Source of the DNA: Verrucomicrobiaceae bacterium UBA1938
GTDB taxonomy: Bacteria > Verrucomicrobiota > Verrucomicrobiia > Verrucomicrobiales > Verrucomicrobiaceae
Direction of reading: 5' to 3'
Length of the DNA: 64,000 nt
Assembly (NCBI GenBank): GCA_002336895.1
Contig: DDFC01000039.1
Coordinates: forward strand, 91,748 to 155,747
Of this stretch, positions 17,850 through 26,052 are shown in pieces. Each line of letters opens with the position of its first letter. Within the stretch, counting starts at the first letter, position 1. The position numbers and the translations under genes were made by a program. A model generated the notes under the pieces. The model was not told where the DNA came from and searched no databases. It was given only the letters and a program-made list of their open reading frames with translations.

Positions 17850-18951
17850 GGGTTTGGCTGGGTGTGGGGTTGATTTTGCGAAGATCGAGACGGCAGGTCA
17901 CCTGGGTGCCGCCATTGGGCCGGGCTCCGATGGAAAGCACAGCCTGCAGCATCTGTGCGCGGTAGTGCATGGTGCGCAGCCCCATGCCCTCGCTGCGGGT
18001 GGCGGTGGCGGGCGGCATGCCTCTGCCATTGTCCTCCACACGCAGCTCCAGCAGGTCTCCGCTGAGCCGGGTGGAGATCTGCATTTCCGTGGCGCCGCTG
18101 TGCCGCACGGCATTGGCCACCGCCTCCTGCGCGATGCGGTAGAGATGCATGGAGACCTCCGGCAGGTCCAGCGGCACATCCACGCAGTCTTTCACCACGA
18201 TGGGCGTGCCGGTGAGCTTGCTGGTGATTTTTCCCAGATCTGCCAGCGCCGCCGCCAGGCCGCTGCGGTCCACATGCACCGGAAAGATGCCGCGTGCGAG
18301 ATTGCGCGCCTCCAGCACCACCTGCTGCAGCGAGTTCTCGATGAGGCTGGCATCTTCCGCGGCCTGCACGCCCTGCGCCTGGAGATCCTCCGCCAGCACA
18401 CGCGCCGCCAGGCCGATGGCCGCCAGCTGCTGGCAGATGCCGTCATGGAGGTCCTGCCCGATCCGCTGCTGCTCATGCTCGCTGACCGTGACGATGTCCT
18501 TCTCCAGCTGCCGGCGCTCCTCCAGCATCTGGATGCGCGCCTCGTCTGCCTCCTGCTTGTTGCGCAGCGCAGTCACGGCAAAGACCCCCACGCAGAGATA
18601 GACGAGGCGGTTCGCCAGCGCCCAGGCGTAGCCCAGCTGCGTCTCATACGGCGTGGTGCTCATGTTTGCCAGCCACCAGACCAGCCCGGAGAGCACTGCG
18701 ATGAAAAGACCGGGTTTGTTCCCCGCCCACCACACCGTCAGAAAAATCGGAATGCCGTAGATGACAAACCAGGTGACCTCAAAGCCGGTGATATGGTCCA
18801 GCCAGCCGATGATGAGGGTGAAGGAGGCCGTGAACGCCACCGTGGCCCACGGGCTGCGGCGGCGCATCTCGTTCGTGATCCTGGCCCAGAATGCGGCCAC
18901 ATTGTCCCTCGCTTCTGGTTGCTGCGCGGAGCTGTCTGACAGAGTGTTCAT
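17836..18951 (-). CDS. Membrane histidine kinase (HisKA_3/NarX-like)
   Basis: From ATG 18951 the protein has 371 residues; longer extensions overlap the cupin gene and are rejected. The N-terminal 130 residues contain about four or five membrane helices with only short loops, so sensing is likely within the membrane or inside the cell. The phosphoacceptor His lies in EHEQQRIGQDLHDGICQQ, and the ATPase domain shows YRIAQEAVANAVRHSGA and VEDNGRGMP. Its start overlaps the cupin stop by four bases (ATGA), and its end overlaps the response regulator start. It is therefore co-translated with both the sugar genes and the regulator. Confidence 0.9.
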   Translation of the reverse strand: MNTLSDSSAQQPEARDNVAAFWARITNEMRRRSPWATVAFTASFTLIIGWLDHITGFEVTWFVIYGIPIFLTVWWAGNKPGLFIAVLSGLVWWLANMSTTPYETQLGYAWALANRLVYLCVGVFAVTALRNKQEADEARIQMLEERRQLEKDIVTVSEHEQQRIGQDLHDGICQQLAAIGLAARVLAEDLQAQGVQAAEDASLIENSLQQVVLEARNLARGIFPVHVDRSGLAAALADLGKITSKLTGTPIVVKDCVDVPLDLPEVSMHLYRIAQEAVANAVRHSGATEMQISTRLSGDLLELRVEDNGRGMPPATATRSEGMGLRTMHYRAQMLQAVLSIGARPNGGTQVTCRLDLRKINPTPSQTHEKK

Positions 18952-19403
18952 GCGGTTGTGCATCCCCCTTCGTTGACCTGGGTTAGAAACTGCTGGTAAT
19001 CGCGGATGTAGTCCTCCGCCTCGTAGGGTCTGGATGCCAGCACCATGAGCACCGAATCCTGCGAGTGCTGATGCTCCTGCGCCCAGACCATGGGCGGCAC
19101 GAGGATGCCAAAGGTGGGGCGGTTCAGGCAGAACTCCTCGCGGTTCTTTCCATCGTCCACCATCACGTGGCACTCGCCATGCACGCATACCAGAAACTGC
19201 CAGCACAGCCGGTGGGCGTGCTCCCCGCGTGTGCTCTGGGAGGGGATGCCGTACGTCATGAAGATGCGCTGCGGCACATACGGCAGGTCCTGGGTGAACT
19301 CCAGCGCCGTGAGATGGCCGCGCACATGGTCCACCACATGGCGCATCTCAAACAATTGCACCCCGCGCACGGAGCAGGTTTCGATGACAGTTTCGTGGAT
19401 CAT
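18948..19403 (-). CDS. FdtA/QdtA-like sugar 3,4-ketoisomerase (cupin)
   Basis: A 151-residue single-domain cupin of the WxcM/FdtA/QdtA type. The RGEHAHRLCWQFLVCVHGEC segment supplies the usual histidines and the opening of the beta barrel. Family members convert dTDP-4-keto-6-deoxyglucose to the 3-keto isomer, which a DegT-type aminotransferase then aminates. Exactly such an aminotransferase heads this operon. The dTDP-glucose synthase and dehydratase needed for the substrate are not in the window. It overlaps neighbours on both sides by four bases. Confidence 0.85.
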   Translation of the reverse strand: MIHETVIETCSVRGVQLFEMRHVVDHVRGHLTALEFTQDLPYVPQRIFMTYGIPSQSTRGEHAHRLCWQFLVCVHGECHVMVDDGKNREEFCLNRPTFGILVPPMVWAQEHQHSQDSVLMVLASRPYEAEDYIRDYQQFLTQVNEGGCTTA

Positions 19404-20359
19404 TTGGAATCTGGCCTGCGGTTTGAAATGAGCGCACGCACCAGCGACTGCGGCTTGCCGGAGACGGTGAGAAAGGAGCGCCCGATGTATTCGCCGATGA
19501 GCCCCAGCATCAGCAGCTGCGCCCCGCTGAAGACCGCCAGCGCCCCCATCAGAGAGCCCCAGCCGACCTGACGCGGCCCCACCATGAGAGTCTCCACCAG
19601 CACCTCTGCCAGCAGCAGGGCGCCCAGCGCGCAGAGCAGCATGCCCAGCACACTGGCCATGCGCAGCGGCATCACACTGAAATCAAAGAGCAGGCTCATG
19701 GCCAGCCGCACCAGCTTCCGCAGGGTGTAGCCGCTGCGGCCCGTGCTGCGCTCCACATGCGCCACATCCAGCGTGGCGATGCGGCAGGTGGCACCGAGGA
19801 TCAGACCATCGATGTAGGGGTACGGCCCGCGGTAGCCCACGATGCGCCCCACCAGCTCCTGCCGCAGCGCACGGAAGCTGGAGAGGTAGAGATCACGCGG
19901 CTTGCCCAGCAGAAAGGTGGCGCAGCGGTTCACCAGCCAGCTGCCCGCATTGCGCGCCCAGTGGTGCTTCTTCTGCGCATAGCGGGAGTACACCACCTCC
20001 GCCCCGGTGTCTCGCAGGTGGCGCAGCAGTTTGACGGCTTCTGCAGGCGGGTTCTGCAGATCATCGTCCAGATTCACCACAAAGCGCCCGCGTGCGTGTC
20101 GGTATCCTTCCAGCACGGCGGCATGCTCGCCATAGTTGCGCGCCAGCTCCACCAGCGTCACAGGCGCTGGGAAATCAGCCGTGAGCTGCTCCGCTTTTAC
20201 AAAGGTGCCGTCTGCGCTGCCGTCATCCACCAGCACGAGCTCCCAGGTTTCGGGGATTGAGAGCGCACGAAAGGCATCCAGCAGAGCATACAGCCCTTCG
20301 CCCGTGTGGTAGAGCGGCACCACAAAGCTCATCTCAGGCACGTCACTCATGTCAGGCAT
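19400..20359 (-). CDS. Family 2 glycosyltransferase, ArnC/DPM-like
   Basis: A 319-residue protein with a GT-A catalytic domain: FVVPLYHTGEGLYALLDAF, VLVDDGSADGT, and NLDDDLQNPP with the metal-binding aspartates. Two hydrophobic helices follow near the C-terminus (about 225-295), typical of polyprenyl-phosphate glycosyltransferases such as ArnC and GtrB. It probably loads a modified sugar on a lipid carrier. ATG 20350 is an alternative start. It overlaps the methyltransferase gene upstream by eight bases and the cupin gene downstream by four. Confidence 0.88.
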   Translation of the reverse strand: MPDMSDVPEMSFVVPLYHTGEGLYALLDAFRALSIPETWELVLVDDGSADGTFVKAEQLTADFPAPVTLVELARNYGEHAAVLEGYRHARGRFVVNLDDDLQNPPAEAVKLLRHLRDTGAEVVYSRYAQKKHHWARNAGSWLVNRCATFLLGKPRDLYLSSFRALRQELVGRIVGYRGPYPYIDGLILGATCRIATLDVAHVERSTGRSGYTLRKLVRLAMSLLFDFSVMPLRMASVLGMLLCALGALLLAEVLVETLMVGPRQVGWGSLMGALAVFSGAQLLMLGLIGEYIGRSFLTVSGKPQSLVRALISNRRPDSK

Positions 20360-21122
20360 GCTTCATCCCTCCTGGTGGGCAGTTTGTCTTTTTTCGTGCC
20401 ACGGCAAACACTGAAGAGCCAAAGGGCACCTGCAGAGAGCGGCACAGCCCTGCATCCACCCTGCCCGCTCCAGCCAGCAGGCGGTTCATCCACTCCGGAG
20501 CCAGGCTGAGGTCCGAGGTGCGGCGCTTTTTCAGCCGGCTCAGCTGCCGCCAGAGCAGCAGCGGCAGGCACAGCCAGGCGTTCCAGTAGTGAATCATCTC
20601 GAGATCAAAGCTGGCGGCGCCCAGCAGCGCACGCACCTGGCATGCCTCATAGCGTCTGGCCCCGCCCACGGCCTCATCATGCGCGCCACGCAGGGCGGCC
20701 ATGGCGGGCAGGTTCAGCAGCAGCAGCCCCTGTGGGCGCAGCACGCGGCCCATCTCCGCCAGCGCGCGCTGCTCGGCCACATCGGTGTGGTAGAGCACAT
20801 CCAGGCAGAGCACCGCGTCAAACGCCTCATCCGCAAAAGGCAGCGCCTCCACCCTGCCCTGCACGACTGCGGACAGTCCGCGCTGGTGGCAGCGGCGCAC
20901 GGCCTGCTCGGCGGCGTCCACCCCTGTCAGCTCCACATCCGTCTTTCTGCCTCGCAGAAAGGCCAGCATGCCGCCTGTGCCGCAGCCGGCATCCAGCAGC
21001 CGCGCGGCGGCAGGCAGCCGCCCGGCCAGCGCCTCATCCACGAGGCCGCGCAGCACGGTGTACCACCAGTGGCTGTCCTCCACGGCATGCATCAGGTCGT
21101 ATTCAGCCTCACGCATGGTCAA
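20352..21122 (-). CDS. SAM-dependent methyltransferase
   Basis: A 256-residue class I methyltransferase with motif I LLDAGCGTGGMLAF, an acidic motif II region (ELTGVDAAEQAV) and a motif IV-like FDAVLCLDVLYH. The N-terminal EDSHWWYTVLRG segment is common in methyltransferases of sugar and lipid clusters. Two ATG codons lie within two codons of each other (21122 and 21116). It overlaps both neighbours, by 14 bases with the aminotransferase. Substrate probably an amino sugar or lipid-linked sugar, from context only. Confidence 0.85.
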   Translation of the reverse strand: MTMREAEYDLMHAVEDSHWWYTVLRGLVDEALAGRLPAAARLLDAGCGTGGMLAFLRGRKTDVELTGVDAAEQAVRRCHQRGLSAVVQGRVEALPFADEAFDAVLCLDVLYHTDVAEQRALAEMGRVLRPQGLLLLNLPAMAALRGAHDEAVGGARRYEACQVRALLGAASFDLEMIHYWNAWLCLPLLLWRQLSRLKKRRTSDLSLAPEWMNRLLAGAGRVDAGLCRSLQVPFGSSVFAVARKKTNCPPGGMKHA

Positions 21123-22233
21123 ACCTTTCTATGGCTTCGCACACGGATCCCAGAGCCTCTTCGGAAAGGTAAGGGTGCAGCGGCAGGGAGATGACCTCGG
21201 TGGCCGCACGCTCCGCCTCCGGCAGCGGCACCGGGCTGCCGCCAAAGGCGCGCTGCAGGTGCAGCGGCACCGGATAAAGGACCGCCGCCGGTATCCCGGC
21301 CTGCACCAGATGCGCCAGCAAAGCCTCGCGCTTTTCCGTGCGCACCACGTACTGATGATAGGCGTGCTCGCACCCGCCGCGCACCACCGGTGGCATCACG
21401 CTGCGGCTGTCTTTCAGCTTGGCATCATACTCTGCAGCCAGCCGCCGCCGTTGTAGAATGCCGCTGCGCAGCGTGGTCAGCTTCACCCGCAGCACGGCTG
21501 CCTGCAGTTCATCCAGTCGGCTGTTGACCCCGGCAAACTCACTGACATGGCGGCGGCCCCAGCCATACTCGCGGATCAGGCGCAGGCGCTCCGCCAGCTC
21601 GGCATCATGCGTGGCCACCACACCGGCATCTCCCAGTGCGGCCAGGTTCTTGGTGGGATAAAAGCTGAATGCCGCCGCACGGCCCAGAGTTCCGGCCATC
21701 TGCCCCTGCCACATGGCACCGTGTGCCTGCGCGCAGTCTTCCAGCAGCTCGATGCCATGCTCAGCCGCCACACGGCACAGGCCCTGCCAGTCTGCCGGGT
21801 GCCCGTACAAATGCACCACCAGCGCGGCCCTCACACCAGTGCCCAGCGGAGAACGCAGCAGGGTGGACAGGGACTCCGGGCAGAGGGTGAAAGTGCCCGG
21901 ATCAATGTCTGCAAACACAGGCTGCGCACCACTGCGCAAGACTCCAGCCGCGCAGGCTGATGGCGCAAAGGAGGGCAGCACCACTTTGCACCCGGGCCCG
22001 ATGTTAAGCGCACGCAGCAGCAGCTCGATCGCATCCGTGCCGCTGGCCACACCCACCACCCGGCCGCCGCCCAGGTAGCCGGCAAATTCTTTTTCAAATG
22101 CCTCCACCTCCCGGCCTAAAATGTAGCTGCCACTCTCGCACACACGCTCCCATGCCTCTCGCAGCTCCGACTCATGCCTGTGCTGATCCGCCTGCGGATA
22201 GGGCACTGACCATGAGTTGGGCTGGTTGGGCAT
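21109..22233 (-). CDS. DegT/DnrJ/EryC1/StrS-family sugar aminotransferase
   Basis: A 374-residue PLP enzyme. Family signatures are GSYILGREVEAFEKEFA at the start, GVASGTDAIELLLRAL, LLEDCAQAHGA, and the PLP-lysine segment SFYPTKNLAALGDAG. It transfers an amino group to a keto-sugar nucleotide; with the QdtA-like cupin the likely product is a dTDP-3-amino-3,6-dideoxyhexose, as in the FdtB and QdtB pathway. It is the first gene of a six-gene operon. A promoter-like sequence ends only six bases before its ATG. Confidence 0.9.
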   Translation of the reverse strand: MPNQPNSWSVPYPQADQHRHESELREAWERVCESGSYILGREVEAFEKEFAGYLGGGRVVGVASGTDAIELLLRALNIGPGCKVVLPSFAPSACAAGVLRSGAQPVFADIDPGTFTLCPESLSTLLRSPLGTGVRAALVVHLYGHPADWQGLCRVAAEHGIELLEDCAQAHGAMWQGQMAGTLGRAAAFSFYPTKNLAALGDAGVVATHDAELAERLRLIREYGWGRRHVSEFAGVNSRLDELQAAVLRVKLTTLRSGILQRRRLAAEYDAKLKDSRSVMPPVVRGGCEHAYHQYVVRTEKREALLAHLVQAGIPAAVLYPVPLHLQRAFGGSPVPLPEAERAATEVISLPLHPYLSEEALGSVCEAIERFDHA

Positions 22234-22239
22234 GGGCGC

Positions 22240-22269
22240 ATTGTATACGGCATGACAAATTTGTCACAA
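22240..22269 (-). promoter_or_regulatory. Promoter-like sequence with palindrome, possibly leaderless start
   Basis: Reading on the minus strand, TTGTGA is followed after 18 bases by TACAAT (22245-22240), then six bases GCGCCC and the ATG of the aminotransferase. A perfect 14-base palindrome TGACAAATTTGTCA (22253-22266) overlaps the upstream element. There is no Shine-Dalgarno sequence, so transcription may begin at the start codon. Nearby, AACGCTACA occurs twice (22272 and 22291) on the plus strand. Confidence 0.45.
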
Positions 22270-22338
22270 ATAACGCTACAAGGAGCGAAAAACGCTACAC
22301 CGATTAAATACAGGGCTTATCACACGCCAGCCAACACC

Positions 22339-23643
22339 TCAGAGCAGCCCGCCTGCTTTCACATCCAGATACTTGTTGGCCAGCGCCACCGGCAGCATCT
22401 GCGCGGACTCATCCACGGTGAGGATCTTGCGTGCACGCAGCGATTCCAGCAGCTGGCGGCGCTCGCCGAAGTAATGCGTCAGCGCTCCATACTGCAGGGC
22501 ATCATGCAGATTGTCGATGGGGGCTGCAGCCTTCTGATCCAGCTCCTGCTCCCGCAGGGTGGCGGCCAGCACCAGATGGCGGCGCTGCATGGCGCTGGCG
22601 GCAGCGGCCAGGGTGGCTCCGTCCTCGCTGCGCAGATTGGTCAGCATGATGACCAAAGCGCGGCGCTTTTGCAGGGTCATCACGCGCTCAGCAGCCTCGA
22701 TGAAGTCACTGGGCTCGCTGCTGGTCTCATAGTTGTAGAGGTGGTTCAGCAGCTTGGGCATGCTGTGCGCCCCCTTCACCGGCGGCAGCCAGCGCTGCTC
22801 CCCGCCAAAGCCCGCCACACCCACCTCATCCCCCTGACGCAGCGCGATGAAGGCGATGAGCAGCATGGCATTGAGGCAGTGGTCAAACTGGCTGAGCCCC
22901 CCGTCCAGCGCGCGCATGCGGCGACCGCAGTCCGGCACCAGCAGGATCGTCTGATTGCGCGTCTCCTCGTAGTCGCGGCTCACCAGTGTGGAACGGCGGG
23001 AGGTGGCCTTCCAGTCAATGCGTGAGAGGATGTCTCCATCCTGGTAGTCACGCAGCTGATGGAAATCCAGCGAGGCCCCCATGCGACGGCGGCGCACGAT
23101 GCCCATCTGCTCCACTCGGTTGGCCATGGCCAGCATGGCAAAACGCACCACCGGCTCGTAATTGGGATAGGCCTTGGTCTGGCTCTCTCCGGCAATGAAA
23201 TGCAGCCTGCGCCACAGACCAAGCGCGGAGCCGACAAGCACATGCGCTGCGGTGAAGGCATGCTGACCACGACGCACAAAACGCACCTCGTACGTGATGG
23301 CCGCATACTCTCCGGGAGGAATGCTGACCAGATGCGGCAGCCCCTCGGACTCGGCCGCTGTGGGGATGCCGTCAAACACTTCCAGCGCCAGCGTGCGCCG
23401 GGCGGTGTGCGTGACCGTCAGCGTCACCTGGGAATCCACCCCAAGGGCAAAGCGCCCCGGCAGTGAGCGCTGTCCGGTGATGCGCCCGCGCCGTGGCAGA
23501 GAGAGGGCGTCTGCCAGCAGGACCAGCAGCAGCAGTCCGCCTCCGACCTGCCAGAGGATGACGAAACTCTCCCAGACGCAGGCCGCCACCGCCAGCACGA
23601 ACCAGGCGATGAGGAGTCTGAGCAGTTTGGCAGTCGGGCGCAT
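22339..23643 (-). CDS. DUF58 membrane protein with degenerate metal site
   Basis: A 434-residue protein with two N-terminal membrane helices (about 8-48) and the DUF58 core: RRRMGASLDFHQLRDYQDGD, then LSRIDWKATSR. The VWA-type domain has PDCGRRM where the metal-site DxSxS would be, so metal-dependent adhesion is unlikely. This contrasts with the intact DASGS of the DUF58 protein at 326-1219. It starts five bases after the MoxR stop and ends the six-gene operon. Confidence 0.88.
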   Translation of the reverse strand: MRPTAKLLRLLIAWFVLAVAACVWESFVILWQVGGGLLLLVLLADALSLPRRGRITGQRSLPGRFALGVDSQVTLTVTHTARRTLALEVFDGIPTAAESEGLPHLVSIPPGEYAAITYEVRFVRRGQHAFTAAHVLVGSALGLWRRLHFIAGESQTKAYPNYEPVVRFAMLAMANRVEQMGIVRRRRMGASLDFHQLRDYQDGDILSRIDWKATSRRSTLVSRDYEETRNQTILLVPDCGRRMRALDGGLSQFDHCLNAMLLIAFIALRQGDEVGVAGFGGEQRWLPPVKGAHSMPKLLNHLYNYETSSEPSDFIEAAERVMTLQKRRALVIMLTNLRSEDGATLAAAASAMQRRHLVLAATLREQELDQKAAAPIDNLHDALQYGALTHYFGERRQLLESLRARKILTVDESAQMLPVALANKYLDVKAGGLL

Positions 23644-23648
23644 GAAGA

Positions 23649-24695
23649 TCAGACGCGGGGGGCTTCGATGGTCTTGATCAGGGAGTTCAGCATGTCGTCC
23701 ACGCTCTGGCCGCTGATGGCGATCTCAGGCGCCAGTTGCACACGATGCCGCAGCACGGGCAGCACGGCGCGCTTCACATCCGCCGGGGTGATGTAGCCAC
23801 GCCCCTCCAGCAGGGCATACGCCTTGGCCACACGCACGAGGCTGATGGCCCCGCGCGTGCCAGCCCCCAGTGAGATGGCGCTGTGCTGGCGTGTGGCGCG
23901 CACGATCTTCACCGCATAGTCCACCACCTGCTCCACCGCCTGCACTGCGGCGGCCTCCGCCTGCGCGGCCAGGATGTCCTGCGGCGTGCAGACCTGCGGC
24001 ACATCGGAAGCGGAGAGCCCGCCGCCAGAGGCGCGGGATGACACCGCCTTCACCACCCAGGTCTCATTGGCTGCATCAGGGTAGTCGATGAGCACCTTCA
24101 GCAAAAAGCGGTCGAGCTGCGCCTCCGGCAGCGGGTAGGTTCCCTCCTGCTCGATGGGGTTCTGCGTGGCAAAAGTCATGAAGGGCGGCGCCAGAACGTG
24201 GCTCTCTCCGTCGATCGTCACCTGCGCCTCCTGCATCACCTCCAGCAGTGCGGACTGCGTCTTGGCCGGGGCACGGTTGATTTCATCCGCCAGCAGCAGA
24301 TTGGCAAAGACCGGCCCGCGCCGCACACGGAAGGTGCCGCTGGCCATGTCAAAAAGCGTGTGGCCGCACACATCCGAAGGCATGAGGTCCGGCGTGAACT
24401 GGATGCGGCGGAAGCTGCAGCCAAAGGTGCGGGAAAGCGCCAGCACCAGGTGCGTCTTGCCCAGGCCGGGCTTGCCCTCCAGCAGCACATGGCCGCCTGC
24501 CAGCAGCGCGGCCAGCACTTGGTTCAGCACCTCCTCCTGTCCCACAAAGACCTGCCCCACCGCCTGGCGGATCTGCTGGAAAATCCCGGTGCTCTGCGGC
24601 ACAACCGGTGGCGAATAGCCCGCTGGTGGCAGCTGCCCTGCAGGCGGCGGCGTGTAGAGGCTCGAAACATCAGGTTCTGGAAGAATCGGGTTCAT
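23649..24695 (-). CDS. MoxR-family AAA ATPase
   Basis: From ATG 24695 the protein has 348 residues, with a Pro-rich leader of about 35. Walker A is GKPGLGKT, Walker B LLADEINRAP, sensor 1 region FATQNPIEQEGTYPLPEAQL, and the MoxR lid follows. It is complete, unlike the fragment at the window start. MoxR ATPases are thought to remodel or activate partner proteins; the DUF58 gene five bases downstream is the expected partner. Upstream membrane genes of the operon are probably clients too. Confidence 0.93.
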   Translation of the reverse strand: MNPILPEPDVSSLYTPPPAGQLPPAGYSPPVVPQSTGIFQQIRQAVGQVFVGQEEVLNQVLAALLAGGHVLLEGKPGLGKTHLVLALSRTFGCSFRRIQFTPDLMPSDVCGHTLFDMASGTFRVRRGPVFANLLLADEINRAPAKTQSALLEVMQEAQVTIDGESHVLAPPFMTFATQNPIEQEGTYPLPEAQLDRFLLKVLIDYPDAANETWVVKAVSSRASGGGLSASDVPQVCTPQDILAAQAEAAAVQAVEQVVDYAVKIVRATRQHSAISLGAGTRGAISLVRVAKAYALLEGRGYITPADVKRAVLPVLRHRVQLAPEIAISGQSVDDMLNSLIKTIEAPRV

Positions 24696-24717
24696 GGAGG
24701 TGAGGGTGATGGGATGT

Positions 24718-26052
24718 TTACAGGGCTCGGCGCATGGCCTGGAGATCGCGCATGAGATTGACGAAGTTGTGGGCGCTGTCCGGCGGCGCAGCATCAAAGG
24801 CGGCGGCCACTCTCAGGGACGGCAGCCCGGTGCGGCGGGAGATTTCCTCGGCCAGCCTGTCATTCATCTGCCGGCTGCCATCATCCAGTGAGCGGTGGCG
24901 CTCCCTCACACGCTCCCAGACGGCCTCACGTGCCGCATCCACCAGCATGGGCGTGCGGCGCATGCGCCAGAAAAACTCCCCCAGTGCGCCGATGTGGCTG
25001 GCAAAGTGGCGGGTCGCATCCAGCTCCACCTCCATGAAAGGACCAAAGCGCGGCATCTGCTGCCAGAGCCAGAAGATCAGGCACAGTCCCAGGGCCACCA
25101 GCGCCTTCCAGCCATGCTGCCACAGCATTCCAAAAAAGCTGCCCGAGGTGCCGGACACAAACAGCACCTCCTTGACGCCATTCTCCCCGACCAGCGCGGA
25201 GAGCCAGCTCGCATGGTCCTTCTCTCCGATCCAGTGATTGCGGAACGGCCGCGCATGCGCCAGCAGCGTGACGCTGCCCATGCCATGCTTCAGATGCAGC
25301 GCCAGGGAGTCATTCTTCGACCCGGCGGAAAACTCGCCCGGCCGCAGCTTGCGCTTGAGCACCATGCTCTGGTAGCCGCCCAGGCTGAGGTGATACGTTT
25401 TGCCATTCCACGTCACTTCCTGCTCGGACTCCAACGCCATGTCCTTTTCCTCCTGGGTCTTGGACTTTTTCTCTTCATCATCCTCCTCGCCTTCTTCCCC
25501 CTTCGGAGCGGCCTTGTCTTTGGACTTGGCTTTCTCCTTGTCCTTGTCTTTCTTGGAATCCTTTGCGCCTTCCTCTCCGTGGAATTTCTCCAGCAGGCCC
25601 GTCAGCTCTTCACCCGGAATGCGCTTTTGCACGCCGATTCCGAGCTGCTCCAGCACGGTGTCTTTTTCCTCCTCCATCAGCAGGGCGGAAATGAACGAGC
25701 CAAACTGGGTTTCAAAATCATTGTAGGGCCGTGTGCCGCTCAGGCAGTAGATGAGATGCCCGCCGCTGTACGTCCAGCGCAGCAGCTGCTTGGCGCGGCC
25801 CTCCGGCAGGCCATTTTCCCCGGAGACGAGGATCACGGAGTCATGCTTGGGCATTTTGGTCAGGGACTTCGCCCCGTGGGCATCATGCCCCAGTTTGTCC
25901 AGCAGACGCTCGGCGGCCAGGAAGGGGTTCACCCGTGCCTTGCCTTTGTAGCCCGTGGTTATCTCCACATCCTTCCAGTGCCCGTCGCAGGCGCATAGCA
26001 CCAGCAGCCCGCAGAGCATGAGGAAGCAGCGGATGGCAGGTGCTGGCATCAT
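24718..26052 (-). CDS. DUF4350 domain putative lipoprotein
   Basis: A 444-residue protein. The N-terminus looks like a lipoprotein signal ending LVLCAC, with Cys22 as modified residue; the -2 Cys is unusual. A DUF4350-type core (SVILVSGENGLPEGRAKQLL) is followed, at about residues 165-205, by a highly charged Lys/Asp/Glu-rich stretch likely to be disordered. A membrane helix (about 305-325) precedes a C-terminal helical domain. It overlaps the DUF4129 gene upstream by four bases and precedes MoxR by 22. Role unknown, presumably a membrane component of the MoxR system. Confidence 0.8.
   Translation of the reverse strand: MMPAPAIRCFLMLCGLLVLCACDGHWKDVEITTGYKGKARVNPFLAAERLLDKLGHDAHGAKSLTKMPKHDSVILVSGENGLPEGRAKQLLRWTYSGGHLIYCLSGTRPYNDFETQFGSFISALLMEEEKDTVLEQLGIGVQKRIPGEELTGLLEKFHGEEGAKDSKKDKDKEKAKSKDKAAPKGEEGEEDDEEKKSKTQEEKDMALESEQEVTWNGKTYHLSLGGYQSMVLKRKLRPGEFSAGSKNDSLALHLKHGMGSVTLLAHARPFRNHWIGEKDHASWLSALVGENGVKEVLFVSGTSGSFFGMLWQHGWKALVALGLCLIFWLWQQMPRFGPFMEVELDATRHFASHIGALGEFFWRMRRTPMLVDAAREAVWERVRERHRSLDDGSRQMNDRLAEEISRRTGLPSLRVAAAFDAAPPDSAHNFVNLMRDLQAMRRAL

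Noticed and set aside
24696..24797. N-terminal extension of the second MoxR protein
   Set aside because: It would overlap the end of the DUF4350 gene and has an unusual Arg/Ser/Thr-rich composition unlike MoxR proteins.
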